Shown here: piece after piece, positions 26,084 through 34,672 of the stretch
How positions within the stretch are numbered: the first letter of the stretch is position 1
How the letters are laid out: each line of letters begins with the position of its first letter
NCBI GenBank assembly: GCA_937858825.1
Contig: CALMAI010000023.1
Location: forward strand, 1 to 64,000
Length of the DNA: 64,000 nt
Source of the DNA: an uncultured Candidatus Peregrinibacteria bacterium
GTDB lineage: Bacteria; Patescibacteriota; Gracilibacteria; UBA1369
Direction of reading: 5' to 3'
Made by a program: the position numbers and the translations under genes
Notes under the pieces: model-generated
Database searches by the model: none
What the model was told of the DNA's origin: nothing
The model's input: the letters and a program-made list of their open reading frames with translations, nothing else

Positions 26084-27247
26084 CTACCCCTGTCGATGCA
26101 AAACTTTATCATACTCCTTTTCATAAATATGAAGGAACGCGAAGAAGAAAGTAAGAATCAGTGGACCAAAGATGACTCCAAGAAGACCAAAAGCCCCAAT
26201 CCCTCCAAAAACCGCCAGGAAAATAAGAAGCTGATTCATCTTAATCCGTTCTCCAATGAAGTAAGCCCTAAAGAAATTATCGGCTGTACTCACAATCAAA
26301 AGTCCATAGAAGAAAAGGAAAACACCACCCCAAATATTCCCCATCAAAAGCAAAACAATTGAAGCCGGGAACCATATAGTCGCTGTCCCAAGCACGGGAA
26401 CCAAAGAGAAAAGCGCAATCGCTGTTCCCCAGAAGAGCGCGCTTGGAATACCAACAATCGCAAACCCTATTCCTCCAATCACACCCTGCACAACCGCTGT
26501 AAGGAAAATTCCATACAAAGCCGCATGGCTGATCTCCTGAAACTTCTCAAAAAGTTCATCCTCATGCCGACGAGGCAGCGGACTAAGAGTCATAATCTTC
26601 TCAATAATTACTTTCGCGTCTTTAAAAAAGTAGTACATAGCAAAGAGCAGCACAAAAAGCTGAATCAAGAGCCACACAAGCCCCTGAACAATCGCCGCGC
26701 TCTTGGTAGCCAGGAATCCAGCAACCATCTGTGCCGTCTCTGTAATTCGATCCCGAATGTTCAAAGAATCAAAATCCACAACATTTCCAAGCTGATCCCG
26801 CGCAAAACCAAGCCCATCATAAATCAATCCACCCTCTTCCCACTTCAAGTATGGATCAAAAACCCCATCACTCACCGAAGTCTGAATATCTCCATAAGCA
26901 TCAAGCGCCTGCCGTCCGAGCATAATAAAAAACACAATCAACGGCACCACAATAAAAATTAAAACCAGAATACAGGTGGTAAAGGAGGCAATCTTCTCAC
27001 GTCCTTTCAGGATCTTTAAAACCCACTTATAAAGTGGATACACCGCCGTCGTTAAAATCGCAGCCAAAATTAAAACCTCAATAAAAGGCCAAAAAATCTG
27101 CAATAAGAAAAACGCTAAAAGTCCCGTACACGCCAACAGGAAATATCCAGGAAATTTTTGCAGCACAACACCATTTCCATTTTTCCCTTTAGGAGTACGT
27201 GAAACGGAGGTTGAACCAGTTTTCTTTGTGGCAGCTTTTCGAGGCAT
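26084..27247 (-). CDS. AI-2E family (PerM/YdiK-like) transporter
   Basis: 387 residues from ATG 27247 (MPRKAATKKTGSTSVSR...); an upstream in-frame extension to 27331 overlaps phhB and is not needed. The basic N-terminus is followed by about eight membrane helices, with the family pattern FWPFIEVLILAAILTTAVYPLYKWV near the start and FGGIGAFGLLGVIFGPLILTFFFAFLHIYEKEY at the end. PF01594 members include sodium/proton antiporters and proposed autoinducer-2 exporters; the substrate here is not determinable. Last gene of the five-gene minus-strand run. Confidence 0.9.
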   Translation of the reverse strand: MPRKAATKKTGSTSVSRTPKGKNGNGVVLQKFPGYFLLACTGLLAFFLLQIFWPFIEVLILAAILTTAVYPLYKWVLKILKGREKIASFTTCILVLIFIVVPLIVFFIMLGRQALDAYGDIQTSVSDGVFDPYLKWEEGGLIYDGLGFARDQLGNVVDFDSLNIRDRITETAQMVAGFLATKSAAIVQGLVWLLIQLFVLLFAMYYFFKDAKVIIEKIMTLSPLPRRHEDELFEKFQEISHAALYGIFLTAVVQGVIGGIGFAIVGIPSALFWGTAIALFSLVPVLGTATIWFPASIVLLLMGNIWGGVFLFFYGLLIVSTADNFFRAYFIGERIKMNQLLIFLAVFGGIGAFGLLGVIFGPLILTFFFAFLHIYEKEYDKVLHRQG

Positions 27248-27266
27248 ACGTGAATTATAGAGGAAT

Positions 27267-27590
27267 TTATGAGAGTCGATCAACCTTTGCCGCAACAATA
27301 AAATCATTGACCGAAAGCCCGCCAATAGCATGCGTGGTCAGCTCCAGTCTCACCTTATTATAAAAGATGTACATGTCGGGATGGTGTCCCTCGCTTTCAG
27401 CAATATCAGCAACTTTATTCACAAAAGCCATCGCCTCTTTAAAATCCTGGAATGTAAACTGTCGACTGATCTCCTGATCTTTCAGCTGCCACTCTTTATT
27501 CAGTTCCGTATAGTATTGATTTGCTTCACCCGAAGAAAGTGGCTGAGTACCACCTTCACAAGGAACACATTTTTTTTCAGCAAGACTCAT
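27267..27590 (-). CDS. phhB: Pterin-4a-carbinolamine dehydratase
   Basis: 107 residues, the usual length. The enzyme dehydrates 4a-hydroxytetrahydropterin or acts as an RpoB-like coactivator in other hosts. Motifs: CVPCEGGTQPLSSGEANQYY at the N-terminus, FKEAMAFVNKVADIAESEGHHPDMYIFYNKVRLELTTHAIGGLSVNDFIVAAKVD, with the active-site EGHHPD and THAIGGLS. No pterin-dependent hydroxylase is in the window. Its start overlaps the previous gene by four bases. Confidence 0.95.
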   Translation of the reverse strand: MSLAEKKCVPCEGGTQPLSSGEANQYYTELNKEWQLKDQEISRQFTFQDFKEAMAFVNKVADIAESEGHHPDMYIFYNKVRLELTTHAIGGLSVNDFIVAAKVDRLS

Positions 27591-27781
27591 GCGTTGTGTT
27601 GTTTAATAAGTTCATTCAGCTTTTCAACATGGGCAGTCTTATCCTGTTCCATCGCAGACCAAAAATCCTTACAAGATTCACATCCATCAGCATCACGTCC
27701 ATACATCTCTTTAATACGCTTAAGACTCTTACTCTCAGTAACCAGTTGCGCCATTAAATTGTAAAGATGATTCTCCATCAT
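27587..27781 (-). CDS. Short helical protein with CxxC-like pair, unknown
   Basis: About 64 residues starting MMENHLYNLMAQLVTESKSLKRIKEMYGRDADGCESCKDFWSAMEQDKTAHVEKL. A longer frame to 27913 exists but its extra part lies inside the ABC permease gene, so the short form is preferred. The GCESCKDF motif holds a CxxC that could bind metal or form a disulfide. It fits between the permease and phhB with a four-base overlap into phhB. Family not recognised. Confidence 0.6.
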   Translation of the reverse strand: MMENHLYNLMAQLVTESKSLKRIKEMYGRDADGCESCKDFWSAMEQDKTAHVEKLNELIKQHNA

Positions 27782-27822
27782 AGAGCGAAAAGTTAAGGGT
27801 AAACTATCCCCCACTATACCAT

Positions 27823-28587
27823 CTAGTTCTTCAAACCAACACCCTTTCTCATCAAATAGAGACAAAGGACACTTATAACAACAGTAAACGTAAGCAGCAT
27901 TGCCACGCTCCACCAGATATTCACATCCGAAAATCCATGAAATCCATAACGGAACCCATCAATCATATAAAGGATAGGATTAAACTTGGAAAGTCCCTGC
28001 CAAAACCCCGGCAGATCATCAATCGAATAGAACACTCCACCAAAATATGTAAGCGGTGTAAGAATAAAAACAGAGAAAACACTAATATCATCAAACTTTC
28101 TGGCAAAAAGAGCATTCAAAAATCCACCCAAAGAAAACAGAAGCGACGTCAAAGTAACAAACATCAGAATAATCCAGATGTTATGAATCTCTGGCTGGGT
28201 AAAAAAGATCGAAACAAAAAACACAATCAACCCCACCAAAACTCCACGCAGCACCCCACCACCACAATAACCGGCAATAATCAGCCAGTTTGGAACCGGT
28301 GAAACCAAAAGCTCATCAACGTTTCGCATAAACTTCGTACTAAAAAACGAACTTACCACATTCTGAAAAGCTCCATTAATCACGGCCATCATGACAAGAC
28401 CCGGCACAATGAAGGCCATATAAGAAACCCCGTTAATATCGGCCACTTGAGATCCAATAAATGTTCCAAAAATAATAAAGTAGAGCGATTGGGTAATCAC
28501 GGGTGGCAGCAACGTTTGCGGCCAGATCCGCATAAACCGGACAACCTCTTTTCTCATAATCGTTTTATAAGCAACCCATTTATTCAT
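27823..28587 (-). CDS. ABC-2 type transporter permease (YadH-like)
   Basis: 254 residues with six predicted membrane helices and the ABC-2 signature region LTPLTYFGGVFYSIDDLPGFWQGLSKFNPILYMIDGFRYGFHG. The start (MNKWVAYKTIMRKEVVRFMRIWPQTLLPP) matches E. coli YadH-type permeases. It overlaps the ATPase gene by eight bases and forms an exporter with it. Substrate unknown. Confidence 0.93.
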   Translation of the reverse strand: MNKWVAYKTIMRKEVVRFMRIWPQTLLPPVITQSLYFIIFGTFIGSQVADINGVSYMAFIVPGLVMMAVINGAFQNVVSSFFSTKFMRNVDELLVSPVPNWLIIAGYCGGGVLRGVLVGLIVFFVSIFFTQPEIHNIWIILMFVTLTSLLFSLGGFLNALFARKFDDISVFSVFILTPLTYFGGVFYSIDDLPGFWQGLSKFNPILYMIDGFRYGFHGFSDVNIWWSVAMLLTFTVVISVLCLYLMRKGVGLKN

Positions 28588-29485
28588 TCAAAAGATTTAA
28601 AAATAGTTGTTCCAGACGATTACTCTTTGGCTTAATATCCTGAACGAGCATCTTGTGAGCATCCAAAATCTTAACGAGCTGATTCACTGTCTTCTCGTGA
28701 TCAACTTCAACCTCTAAAGTGGTGTCGTCGATCTTCTTCCACTTAAATGTGTTCAGTTCATCAATATCTTTCACCTCATCCACATTCACAACATACGTTT
28801 GACGATCCAGCGACTGCAAAACCTCTTTCACTGATCCATTAATAACAATCTCTCCCTTCTTAATCATTGCCACATTACGACAAAGAGCCTCAATCTCTTC
28901 CAGATAGTGCGATGTTAGAAGGATTGTCACGCCATTCTTATTCAGCTCACGCAGATACTTCCACATACCATGACGCAGCTCCACATCCACACCAGCCGTT
29001 GGTTCATCTAAAATCAACAGCTTTGGTTCGTGAATAAGTGCGCGCGCAATCATAAGTCGCCGCTTCATTCCACCCGAAAGCTGCATTGAAGGATGATCTT
29101 TCTTCTCCCACAATTCCAGAGCCTCCAGAATTTTCTGGGCCCGTTTGAGACACTCTTTTCGCGGGATTCCAAAATATCCACCCTGTGTAACAACAATATC
29201 AATCACTTTCTCAAAAATATTGAAGTTAAACTCTTGTGGCACCAAACCAATCATCTCTTTGGCTTTGTTGTGATTTTTATCAATATCAATGCCAAAAATC
29301 TTGGCAGATCCACCAGTTTTTGTGGCCGTACCGGTCAAAATACTAATCATAGTTGTTTTTCCCGCACCATTGGCTCCAAGCAGTCCAAAAAAGTCACCAT
29401 CCTGAATGGTAAGATCAACCCCCTTCAGGGCGTGGACCCCGTTGGAATAGGTTTTTTCGAGTTGTTGTACATCTATAGCTTTCAT
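28580..29485 (-). CDS. ABC transporter ATP-binding protein (YadG-like)
   Basis: 301 residues from ATG 29485 (MKAIDVQQLEKTYSNGV); 15 upstream codons to 29530 are not family-like. Walker A GANGAGKTT, signature LSGGMKRRL, Walker B LLILDEPTAGVD and the His switch LLTSHYLEEIE are all intact. The C-terminal ~70 residues are the extension typical of YadG/CcmA-type exporters. First gene of the minus-strand run that continues with the permease. Confidence 0.95.
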   Translation of the reverse strand: MKAIDVQQLEKTYSNGVHALKGVDLTIQDGDFFGLLGANGAGKTTMISILTGTATKTGGSAKIFGIDIDKNHNKAKEMIGLVPQEFNFNIFEKVIDIVVTQGGYFGIPRKECLKRAQKILEALELWEKKDHPSMQLSGGMKRRLMIARALIHEPKLLILDEPTAGVDVELRHGMWKYLRELNKNGVTILLTSHYLEEIEALCRNVAMIKKGEIVINGSVKEVLQSLDRQTYVVNVDEVKDIDELNTFKWKKIDDTTLEVEVDHEKTVNQLVKILDAHKMLVQDIKPKSNRLEQLFLNLLNE

Positions 29486-29538
29486 GCTGATGGATTCTAT
29501 ATGATAATATGATTCACAACAAGTCCTCACACATTTTC

Positions 29539-30168
29539 ATGATGAACAAACAACGTATAGAAGCTCTGGCTGACGCAGTTTTCGCCATTGTTATGCCCCT
29601 TCTGGTCATTGAAATTAAAGTTCCGGAACTCCACTCAACAGACATAACCGCCAGCGAACTCTGGCAGGAACTTGCTGAATTAAAACCCCTCTACTTCAGC
29701 TATTTTGTCAGTTTTGCCGTTCTTTCAATGTTCTGGACCTCGCACCACGCCTTCTTTCAATTCTTTATTAAAACTCTTGATCGGAAACTGGTCCAATTTA
29801 ACATGCTCTATTTCTCACTTATTGCGCTCATTCCTTTCTCTTCTTATCTTATTGGTCGCTACCCTAACAATCTTGCCGCGATTCAGGTCTATGGCAGCAA
29901 CATTTTCATGGCTGGCGTTACCGCCATTGGAATCTTTCTCTATGCCCAAAAAGCCAAAGAGATCGAAGTCCACACCGTTGAAAGAAGAATGCTCAAACAG
30001 GCGTCCATTCGCCTTATCCTCACACCATTCTTTGCCCTCATCGGCATGCTGGCGGGATACCTAAATATCACACTCGCACTTATACTCTTCGCTTTCCCAA
30101 TCGTGTTTAACATTATCCCGGGAAGCCTTAACTTCCTGGAAAAAGTGTTCCGATTCCGGATCGAATAA
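29539..30168 (+). CDS. TMEM175/DUF1211-family membrane protein
   Basis: About 209 residues (Met at 29539 or 29542) with six helices. The start MNKQRIEALADAVFAIVMPLLVIEIKVP aligns with the RxExFSDGVFAI motif that lines the pore in TMEM175 potassium channels. Here FSD is replaced by LAD, keeping Arg, Asp and the VFAI stretch. The later segment YFSYFVSFAVLSMFWTSHHAFF fits the family. A potassium leak channel is the family role, but the altered signature makes selectivity uncertain. Divergent from the ABC ATPase gene. Confidence 0.85.
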   Translation: MMNKQRIEALADAVFAIVMPLLVIEIKVPELHSTDITASELWQELAELKPLYFSYFVSFAVLSMFWTSHHAFFQFFIKTLDRKLVQFNMLYFSLIALIPFSSYLIGRYPNNLAAIQVYGSNIFMAGVTAIGIFLYAQKAKEIEVHTVERRMLKQASIRLILTPFFALIGMLAGYLNITLALILFAFPIVFNIIPGSLNFLEKVFRFRIE

Positions 30169-30177
30169 CAAACAAAT

Positions 30178-30546
30178 CTAAAACATATCCTCTAAATCCA
30201 CCACCACCCATTGTGAAGAGGTGTCTGGTTTTCGTTTCAACTTAAGATCAACTTTTGGCCGCTCCAGATCTTGCAATGACTTCTTCATACCCTCGCCAAT
30301 AATGCGCACTTCAATCACCTGACGCACAATCTGAAAATCCATACCACCCATGTTGAATTCGACTACGCGTTCATAGCCAATCTCATACTGATCCATACCA
30401 ATATCGGTATAAAGCGGAGCCTCTTCATCTTTAACAATCTCCGCCCCCGCAGTTTTCACCCGTTTTAAAATCTCTTCAAAACGATCCTCTGCCGCGCTTC
30501 CGGCAGTATCATCAATCTCTCGTGCTGGCTTGTCATCATGTTGCAT
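30178..30546 (-). CDS. Hypothetical 122-residue cytosolic protein
   Basis: 122 residues, no signal or membrane segment and no recognised family. An acidic and helical first half (DDTAGSAAEDRFEEILKRVKTAGAEIVKDEEA) precedes a beta-rich middle (YEIGYERVVEFNMGGMDFQIVRQVIEVRIIGEG) and ends WVVVDLEDMF. It is convergent with the TMEM175-like gene (nine bases apart) and divergent from the first MATE gene. Base use matches the core genes. Confidence 0.55.
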   Translation of the reverse strand: MQHDDKPAREIDDTAGSAAEDRFEEILKRVKTAGAEIVKDEEAPLYTDIGMDQYEIGYERVVEFNMGGMDFQIVRQVIEVRIIGEGMKKSLQDLERPKVDLKLKRKPDTSSQWVVVDLEDMF

Positions 30547-30623
30547 GTCCTGATTTTAGGATAGCTTTCCCACCAAAACAAGCATATAATCTGCCAGCTA
30601 TAAATCTGACCCCATTTTTTTGC

Positions 30624-32033
30624 ATGAAAGATTTCACAAAAGGACCAATTCTTAAAGCTCTTGTTTCCCTCTCTGTTCCCATTGTTTTAACCAATATGCT
30701 CCACACAGCCTACCAGCTTGTGGACACCTTTTGGGTTGGCCGACTCGGGAAAGAAGCAGTTGCAGCAGTATCGCTTAGTTTTCCAATCATCTTCCTTCTT
30801 ATTACTTTGGGAGCCGGATTTACAATCGCCGGAACAATTTTGGTAGCACAATACAAAGGTCGTAAAGACCACACTCAGGTAGAACATGTAACCGCCCAAA
30901 CAGTGGTACTCATGCTCATAGTCTCAGTCATTTGTGCGATTCTTGGACTCCTGATTTCTCAACCAATCATGGAACTCATGGGCGCCGAAGCAGACGTTCT
31001 GGCTATGGCTGTTTCCTATTTAAAAATATCGTTCCTGGGAATGCCATTCATGTTTGGATTCTTTATGTTCCAGTCGGTTATGCGTGGAATCGGAGAAGTT
31101 TATATGCCAATGAAGATCGTTTTTGGAACAGTGATGCTCAACCTGGTCCTGGATCCCCTCTTTATTATGGGATACGGTCCAATTCCAGCCTATGGCGTAA
31201 GTGGAGCCGCTGTGGCAACCATCTTCACTCAAGGTCTGGCAACTCTTGCCGGAATGATTATCCTTTTGCGGGGAAAACATGGCATCAAACTCACATTCAA
31301 AAACTTCAAATTTGACTTTACGCTGGTAAAACAGATGTTTAGTCTTGGACTTCCTTCTTCAATTGAACAGTCCATGAAAGCCCTTGGATTAACCGTGATG
31401 TCATTCCTTGTCGCCTCCTTTGGAACAGCAATTGTCGCGGCCTATGGAATTGGAATCCGCATTTTGTCATTCGTAATCATTCCTGCTTTTGGACTCTCTA
31501 TGGCAACTTCAACATTAGTTGGACAAAACATGGGAGCCGAAAAGCCACGACGCGCAGAAAAGATCGCCAATAAAAGCGTGGGGATAGGATTCATTACTAT
31601 TATAGGTATAAGCATCATAATCTTTTTTGCCGCAGATTTTCTGGCTGGAGCGTTCCTGGATAGCGAACCGGAGGTTCTGGCTGAAGCCGCACTGTTTATT
31701 CGCTATCTTTGTTTTGGTTTTGCCTTCATGGCAACCCAGTTGGTTTTGAACGGAGTTTATTCAGGAGCTGGTATCACGCGGACTTCAATGATTTTCTCAA
31801 TTGTATCCACCTGGCTCTTTGAGTTCCCAATTGCCTATATCATGTCCAAACATTCAGGACTGGGCGCGCGTGGACTCTGGATAGCTTATCCAATCTCAAG
31901 TTTTCTCTCTGCTCTTGTTTCCTTCATTTATTTCCGTATGGGCCGATGGAAAAATGTTCGCATTATCCCATCAAAACAGGAAAAACTTGAACACGCAGTT
32001 CAGGAAGAAGCTATGATTGAAGAAGGTTTATAG
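30624..32033 (+). CDS. MATE family multidrug efflux protein (first paralogue)
   Basis: 469 residues from ATG 30624; a frame from 30522 overlaps the divergent gene. Twelve membrane helices, and the two-fold MATE pattern: GPILKALVSLSVPIVLTNMLHTAYQLVDTFWVGRLGKEAVAAVSL and, in the second half, GLPSSIEQSMKALGLTVMSFLVASFGTAIVAAYGIGIRI with LVGQNMGAEKPRRAEK. MATE pumps export cationic drugs against sodium or protons. It is highly similar in sequence and ending (EEAMIEEGL) to the second MATE gene at 33.1 kb, so the two are recent paralogues. Confidence 0.95.
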   Translation: MKDFTKGPILKALVSLSVPIVLTNMLHTAYQLVDTFWVGRLGKEAVAAVSLSFPIIFLLITLGAGFTIAGTILVAQYKGRKDHTQVEHVTAQTVVLMLIVSVICAILGLLISQPIMELMGAEADVLAMAVSYLKISFLGMPFMFGFFMFQSVMRGIGEVYMPMKIVFGTVMLNLVLDPLFIMGYGPIPAYGVSGAAVATIFTQGLATLAGMIILLRGKHGIKLTFKNFKFDFTLVKQMFSLGLPSSIEQSMKALGLTVMSFLVASFGTAIVAAYGIGIRILSFVIIPAFGLSMATSTLVGQNMGAEKPRRAEKIANKSVGIGFITIIGISIIIFFAADFLAGAFLDSEPEVLAEAALFIRYLCFGFAFMATQLVLNGVYSGAGITRTSMIFSIVSTWLFEFPIAYIMSKHSGLGARGLWIAYPISSFLSALVSFIYFRMGRWKNVRIIPSKQEKLEHAVQEEAMIEEGL

Positions 32034-32069
32034 TTCAAACATGTTTTCTATCCTTTAATCCCCCTCATT

Positions 32070-32612
32070 ATGGAACAGACAAATCTGTATTCCATCACAG
32101 TGCCACCAATGAAAAAGGCTCTCCAGGCCCTTTCAGCCATGCTCGATAAAGCAATGGCTCACGCAGAAATAAAAGGAAGTGAATGGCGCCCCGGCAGTGT
32201 TCAAATGGAAGCACTTTTACATTCCCGACTGATTTTCGATCAGTTTTCACTTATAAAACAGATCCAGGTTGCCTGTGATAACGCCAAAGGCGCAGTCGGA
32301 CGACTCGCCGAAATAGAAATCCCATCATTTGAAGATACTGAACAAACGGTTGAAGAGTTGAAAGAACGCATCTCCAAAACTATTGAATTCATGGAGAGCG
32401 TTCAACCCGAACAGATTATTGGAAAAGAAGACATAAAAGTAAGCCTTCCTTATTTTCATGGGAAATATTTCACCGGCTTTGAATATGTAACCGAATACCT
32501 CCTTCCCAACTTCTTTTTTCACATCACTACGGCATATAGCATCATGCGACAAAATGGCATAGAACTGGGAAAAGCAGACTACATTGGAGGCCTACCACTC
32601 AAAGATTTATAA
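32070..32612 (+). CDS. DUF1993 family protein
   Basis: 180 residues, full length. It starts LYSITVPPMKKALQALSAMLDKAMAHAEIKG and has RLIFDQFSLIKQIQVACDNAKGAVGRL, ending FHGKYFTGFEYVTEYLLPNFFFHITTAYSIMRQNGIELGKADYIGGL. This is the DinB-like DUF1993 fold. Function unknown, though DinB-superfamily proteins bind metals through His clusters. It lies between the two MATE genes on the plus strand. Confidence 0.9.
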   Translation: MEQTNLYSITVPPMKKALQALSAMLDKAMAHAEIKGSEWRPGSVQMEALLHSRLIFDQFSLIKQIQVACDNAKGAVGRLAEIEIPSFEDTEQTVEELKERISKTIEFMESVQPEQIIGKEDIKVSLPYFHGKYFTGFEYVTEYLLPNFFFHITTAYSIMRQNGIELGKADYIGGLPLKDL

Positions 32613-32617
32613 AAGCT

Positions 32618-32676
32618 TTGACTTTCTACAGAATTTAGTTAAGATACTTAACCGAACAGCATCTTAACTAAATTCT
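32618..32676 (+). promoter_or_regulatory. marR-MATE promoter and operator with a perfect 16-base inverted repeat
   Basis: TTGACT (32618-32623) and TAAGAT (32640-32645) form a promoter with a 16-base spacer. AGAATTTAGTTAAGAT (32630-32645) is repeated inverted at 32661-32676, ending directly before the marR ATG. Within it a second dyad, GTTAAG-ATA-CTTAAC (32638-32652), has MarR-site size. Binding here would block the promoter, so autorepression of the operon is likely. Confidence 0.8.
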
Positions 32677-33114
32677 ATGCAACGTACTGAAAACATAAAA
32701 AGCATCATGGATAGCATGCGAAGCATCCGCCGAAACATGATGTCTTTCAAAAAACACAAAGCAAATATGACCCACGCACAATGGGGAATCCTTCATAGTG
32801 TCATGCATGAAGAAGCTCAAAATGTTAAAGATCTGGCGGAACGCTTTAACCTCTCCAAGAGCGCCATAACACAACACATAAACACGTTGGTGGAAAAAGG
32901 CCTCATCACCCGGAAAGAAAACCCCCAGGATCGACGACATATTATCCTCAAAATCACCCCGACTTTCAAAAAAAAATCCCAGGCATTGCACTCCAAAATG
33001 ATCGAACAAATGGGAAAACTCTTTGAACCACTCTCAGATAAAGAACTCCAGGAATTCGCACGCCTCCACAAAAAAATTCACGACCACTTCTCATCAACTC
33101 ACTCACACTCATGA
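32677..33114 (+). CDS. MarR family transcriptional regulator
   Basis: 145 residues. The winged-helix core is visible: MTHAQWGILHSVMHEEAQNVKDLAERFNLSKSAITQHINTLVEKGLITRKENPQDRRHIILKITP, with the wing tip DRRH. Ligand-responsive repressors of this family often control adjacent efflux pumps. Its stop overlaps the start of the second MATE gene (ATGA), and an inverted repeat abuts its own start, so it most likely represses itself and the pump until a drug binds. The C-terminus is Ser/His-rich. Confidence 0.93.
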   Translation: MQRTENIKSIMDSMRSIRRNMMSFKKHKANMTHAQWGILHSVMHEEAQNVKDLAERFNLSKSAITQHINTLVEKGLITRKENPQDRRHIILKITPTFKKKSQALHSKMIEQMGKLFEPLSDKELQEFARLHKKIHDHFSSTHSHS

Positions 33115-34541
33115 AAAAATCTGACACACGAAAAGCACTCCCCGACTTCACAAAAGGACCAATCATAAAAGCGCTCATATCGCTTTCTATCCCTATTGTC
33201 TTCGCCAATATTCTCCAAACGGCTTATCAACTGGTGGACACGTTTTGGGTAGGCCGTCTTGGTGCAGAAGCAGTCGCCGCCGTATCACTCAGCTTCCCCT
33301 TCCTCTTTCTTCTTATCTCTTTAGCCGGAGGACTGGCTATTGCCGGAACCATTATGGTTTCGCAATACAAAGGGAAGGGCGACATTGAACAGGTCGACTA
33401 CATTTCGGCTCAAACCCTCATGATGATGTTCATTGTCGGAATTATTGTATCCATTATTGGATACTTTCTTTCGGCTCCCCTCATGCACTTTATGGGCGCA
33501 GAAGGAGATGTCCTTCCCGCCGCGACATCATATCTCCAAATATCATTTGTCGGTCTTGTCTTCATGTTTGGATTCTTCATTTACCAATCACTCATGAGAG
33601 GTGTTGGCGATGTAAAAACCCCCCTCTTTATTGTGTTTGGTACAGTCCTCTTAAATCTTGTACTGGATCCCCTCTTCATTTTGGGATGGGGACCGATCCC
33701 TGCCTATGGCGTAACAGGAGCTGCCCTGGCAACTATTGGAACACAGGGGCTCGCTACCATAATTGGGATAGCGCTCCTCATGAGTGGAAAACAAGGAATT
33801 CACCTCAAGGCCTCAAATATGAAACCCGATTTCTCTCTCATGAAAAAAATGTTCTCCCTTGGATTTCCCGCATCAATCAGTCAGTCAGCACGAGCACTGG
33901 GGATGATGCTTATGACCTTCCTTGTTGCCAGTTTTGGAACTGTTGTAGTCGCATCATATGGTATTGGAGGAAGAATTCTCAGCTTCATCATTATTCCCGC
34001 TGTCGGACTCGCCATGGCCACTTCAACACTCGTGGGACAAAATATAGGAGCCGGAAAAATCGACCGCGCCGCCAAAATATCCAAAACCAGTTCACTCATC
34101 TCATTTGCCCTGCTATCTGCGGTTGGAGTGCTGGTCTTTCTTTTTGCAGAACCTCTTACAGCCGCATTCATTCCCGATGACACAGAAGTCATTCAGTCCG
34201 GTTCACAGTTCGTAAAAATAATGGCACTCACATTCGGATTCATTGGAATACAACAAACGATCAACGGAACACTCATGGGATCTGGAAACACCAAAATGTC
34301 TATGATCCTCTCTCTCATAACCCTATTCATCGTCCAATTCCCTTTTGCTTACATCCTCTCAAAACACACAACACTTGGATTTGAAGGGATTTACTGGGCA
34401 TTCCCAATCACAAACATTATCATGGCCATCGGAACCGTTATATGGTTCAGCAAGGGATCCTGGAAAAAGAAAAAAATCACCGAAGATCCAGCTATTGGAC
34501 AAGTGGTTGAAGAGACCATTATTGAAGAAGGTGTACAGTAG
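33111..34541 (+). CDS. MATE family multidrug efflux protein (second paralogue, MarR-coupled)
   Basis: 476 residues, twelve helices. It parallels the first MATE nearly throughout (DFTKGPIIKALISLSIPIVFANILQTAYQLVDTFWVGRLGAEAVAAVSL; NLVLDPLFILGWGPIPAYGV; LVGQNIGAGKIDRAAK; ending VEETIIEEGVQ). It is translationally coupled to marR, so it should be induced by the MarR ligand, whereas the first copy has its own upstream region. The second copy arose by duplication, and DUF1993 and marR lie between them. Confidence 0.95.
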   Translation: MKKSDTRKALPDFTKGPIIKALISLSIPIVFANILQTAYQLVDTFWVGRLGAEAVAAVSLSFPFLFLLISLAGGLAIAGTIMVSQYKGKGDIEQVDYISAQTLMMMFIVGIIVSIIGYFLSAPLMHFMGAEGDVLPAATSYLQISFVGLVFMFGFFIYQSLMRGVGDVKTPLFIVFGTVLLNLVLDPLFILGWGPIPAYGVTGAALATIGTQGLATIIGIALLMSGKQGIHLKASNMKPDFSLMKKMFSLGFPASISQSARALGMMLMTFLVASFGTVVVASYGIGGRILSFIIIPAVGLAMATSTLVGQNIGAGKIDRAAKISKTSSLISFALLSAVGVLVFLFAEPLTAAFIPDDTEVIQSGSQFVKIMALTFGFIGIQQTINGTLMGSGNTKMSMILSLITLFIVQFPFAYILSKHTTLGFEGIYWAFPITNIIMAIGTVIWFSKGSWKKKKITEDPAIGQVVEETIIEEGVQ

Positions 34542-34580
34542 CAACAAGTATAGGCGCACCCCTATAATAACAATAGAACG

Positions 34581-34616
34581 AATTAAAGCGCTCAAGAAAG
34601 AGCGCTTTAATTTTAA
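34581..34616 (+). terminator. Rho-independent terminator of the marR-MATE operon
   Basis: AATTAAAGCGCTC (34581-34593) and GAGCGCTTTAATT (34600-34612) form a perfect 13-base stem with a six-base loop, followed by TTAAGCTT. It lies 40 bases past the pump gene. Confidence 0.85.
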
Positions 34617-34623
34617 GCTTGAT

Positions 34624-34641
34624 TATACACTAGGGGGTATA
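34624..34641 (+). promoter_or_regulatory. CsoR/CstR-type operator-like site
   Basis: TATACACTAGGGGGTATA is an imperfect dyad with a G tract, flanked by TATAC/GTATA arms. CsoR/CstR-family operators are typically ATAC-C(n)-G(n)-GTAT pseudo-palindromes. It lies 31 bases before the regulator gene, where it could cover the promoter. Confidence 0.6.
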
Positions 34642-34672
34642 TAGAATAGACTCAGAAATTAACCCTCATACA

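Noticed and set aside
27782-27913. Long version of the small CxxC protein
   Set aside because: The extra N-terminal part lies within the ABC permease gene and reads as a shadow of it.
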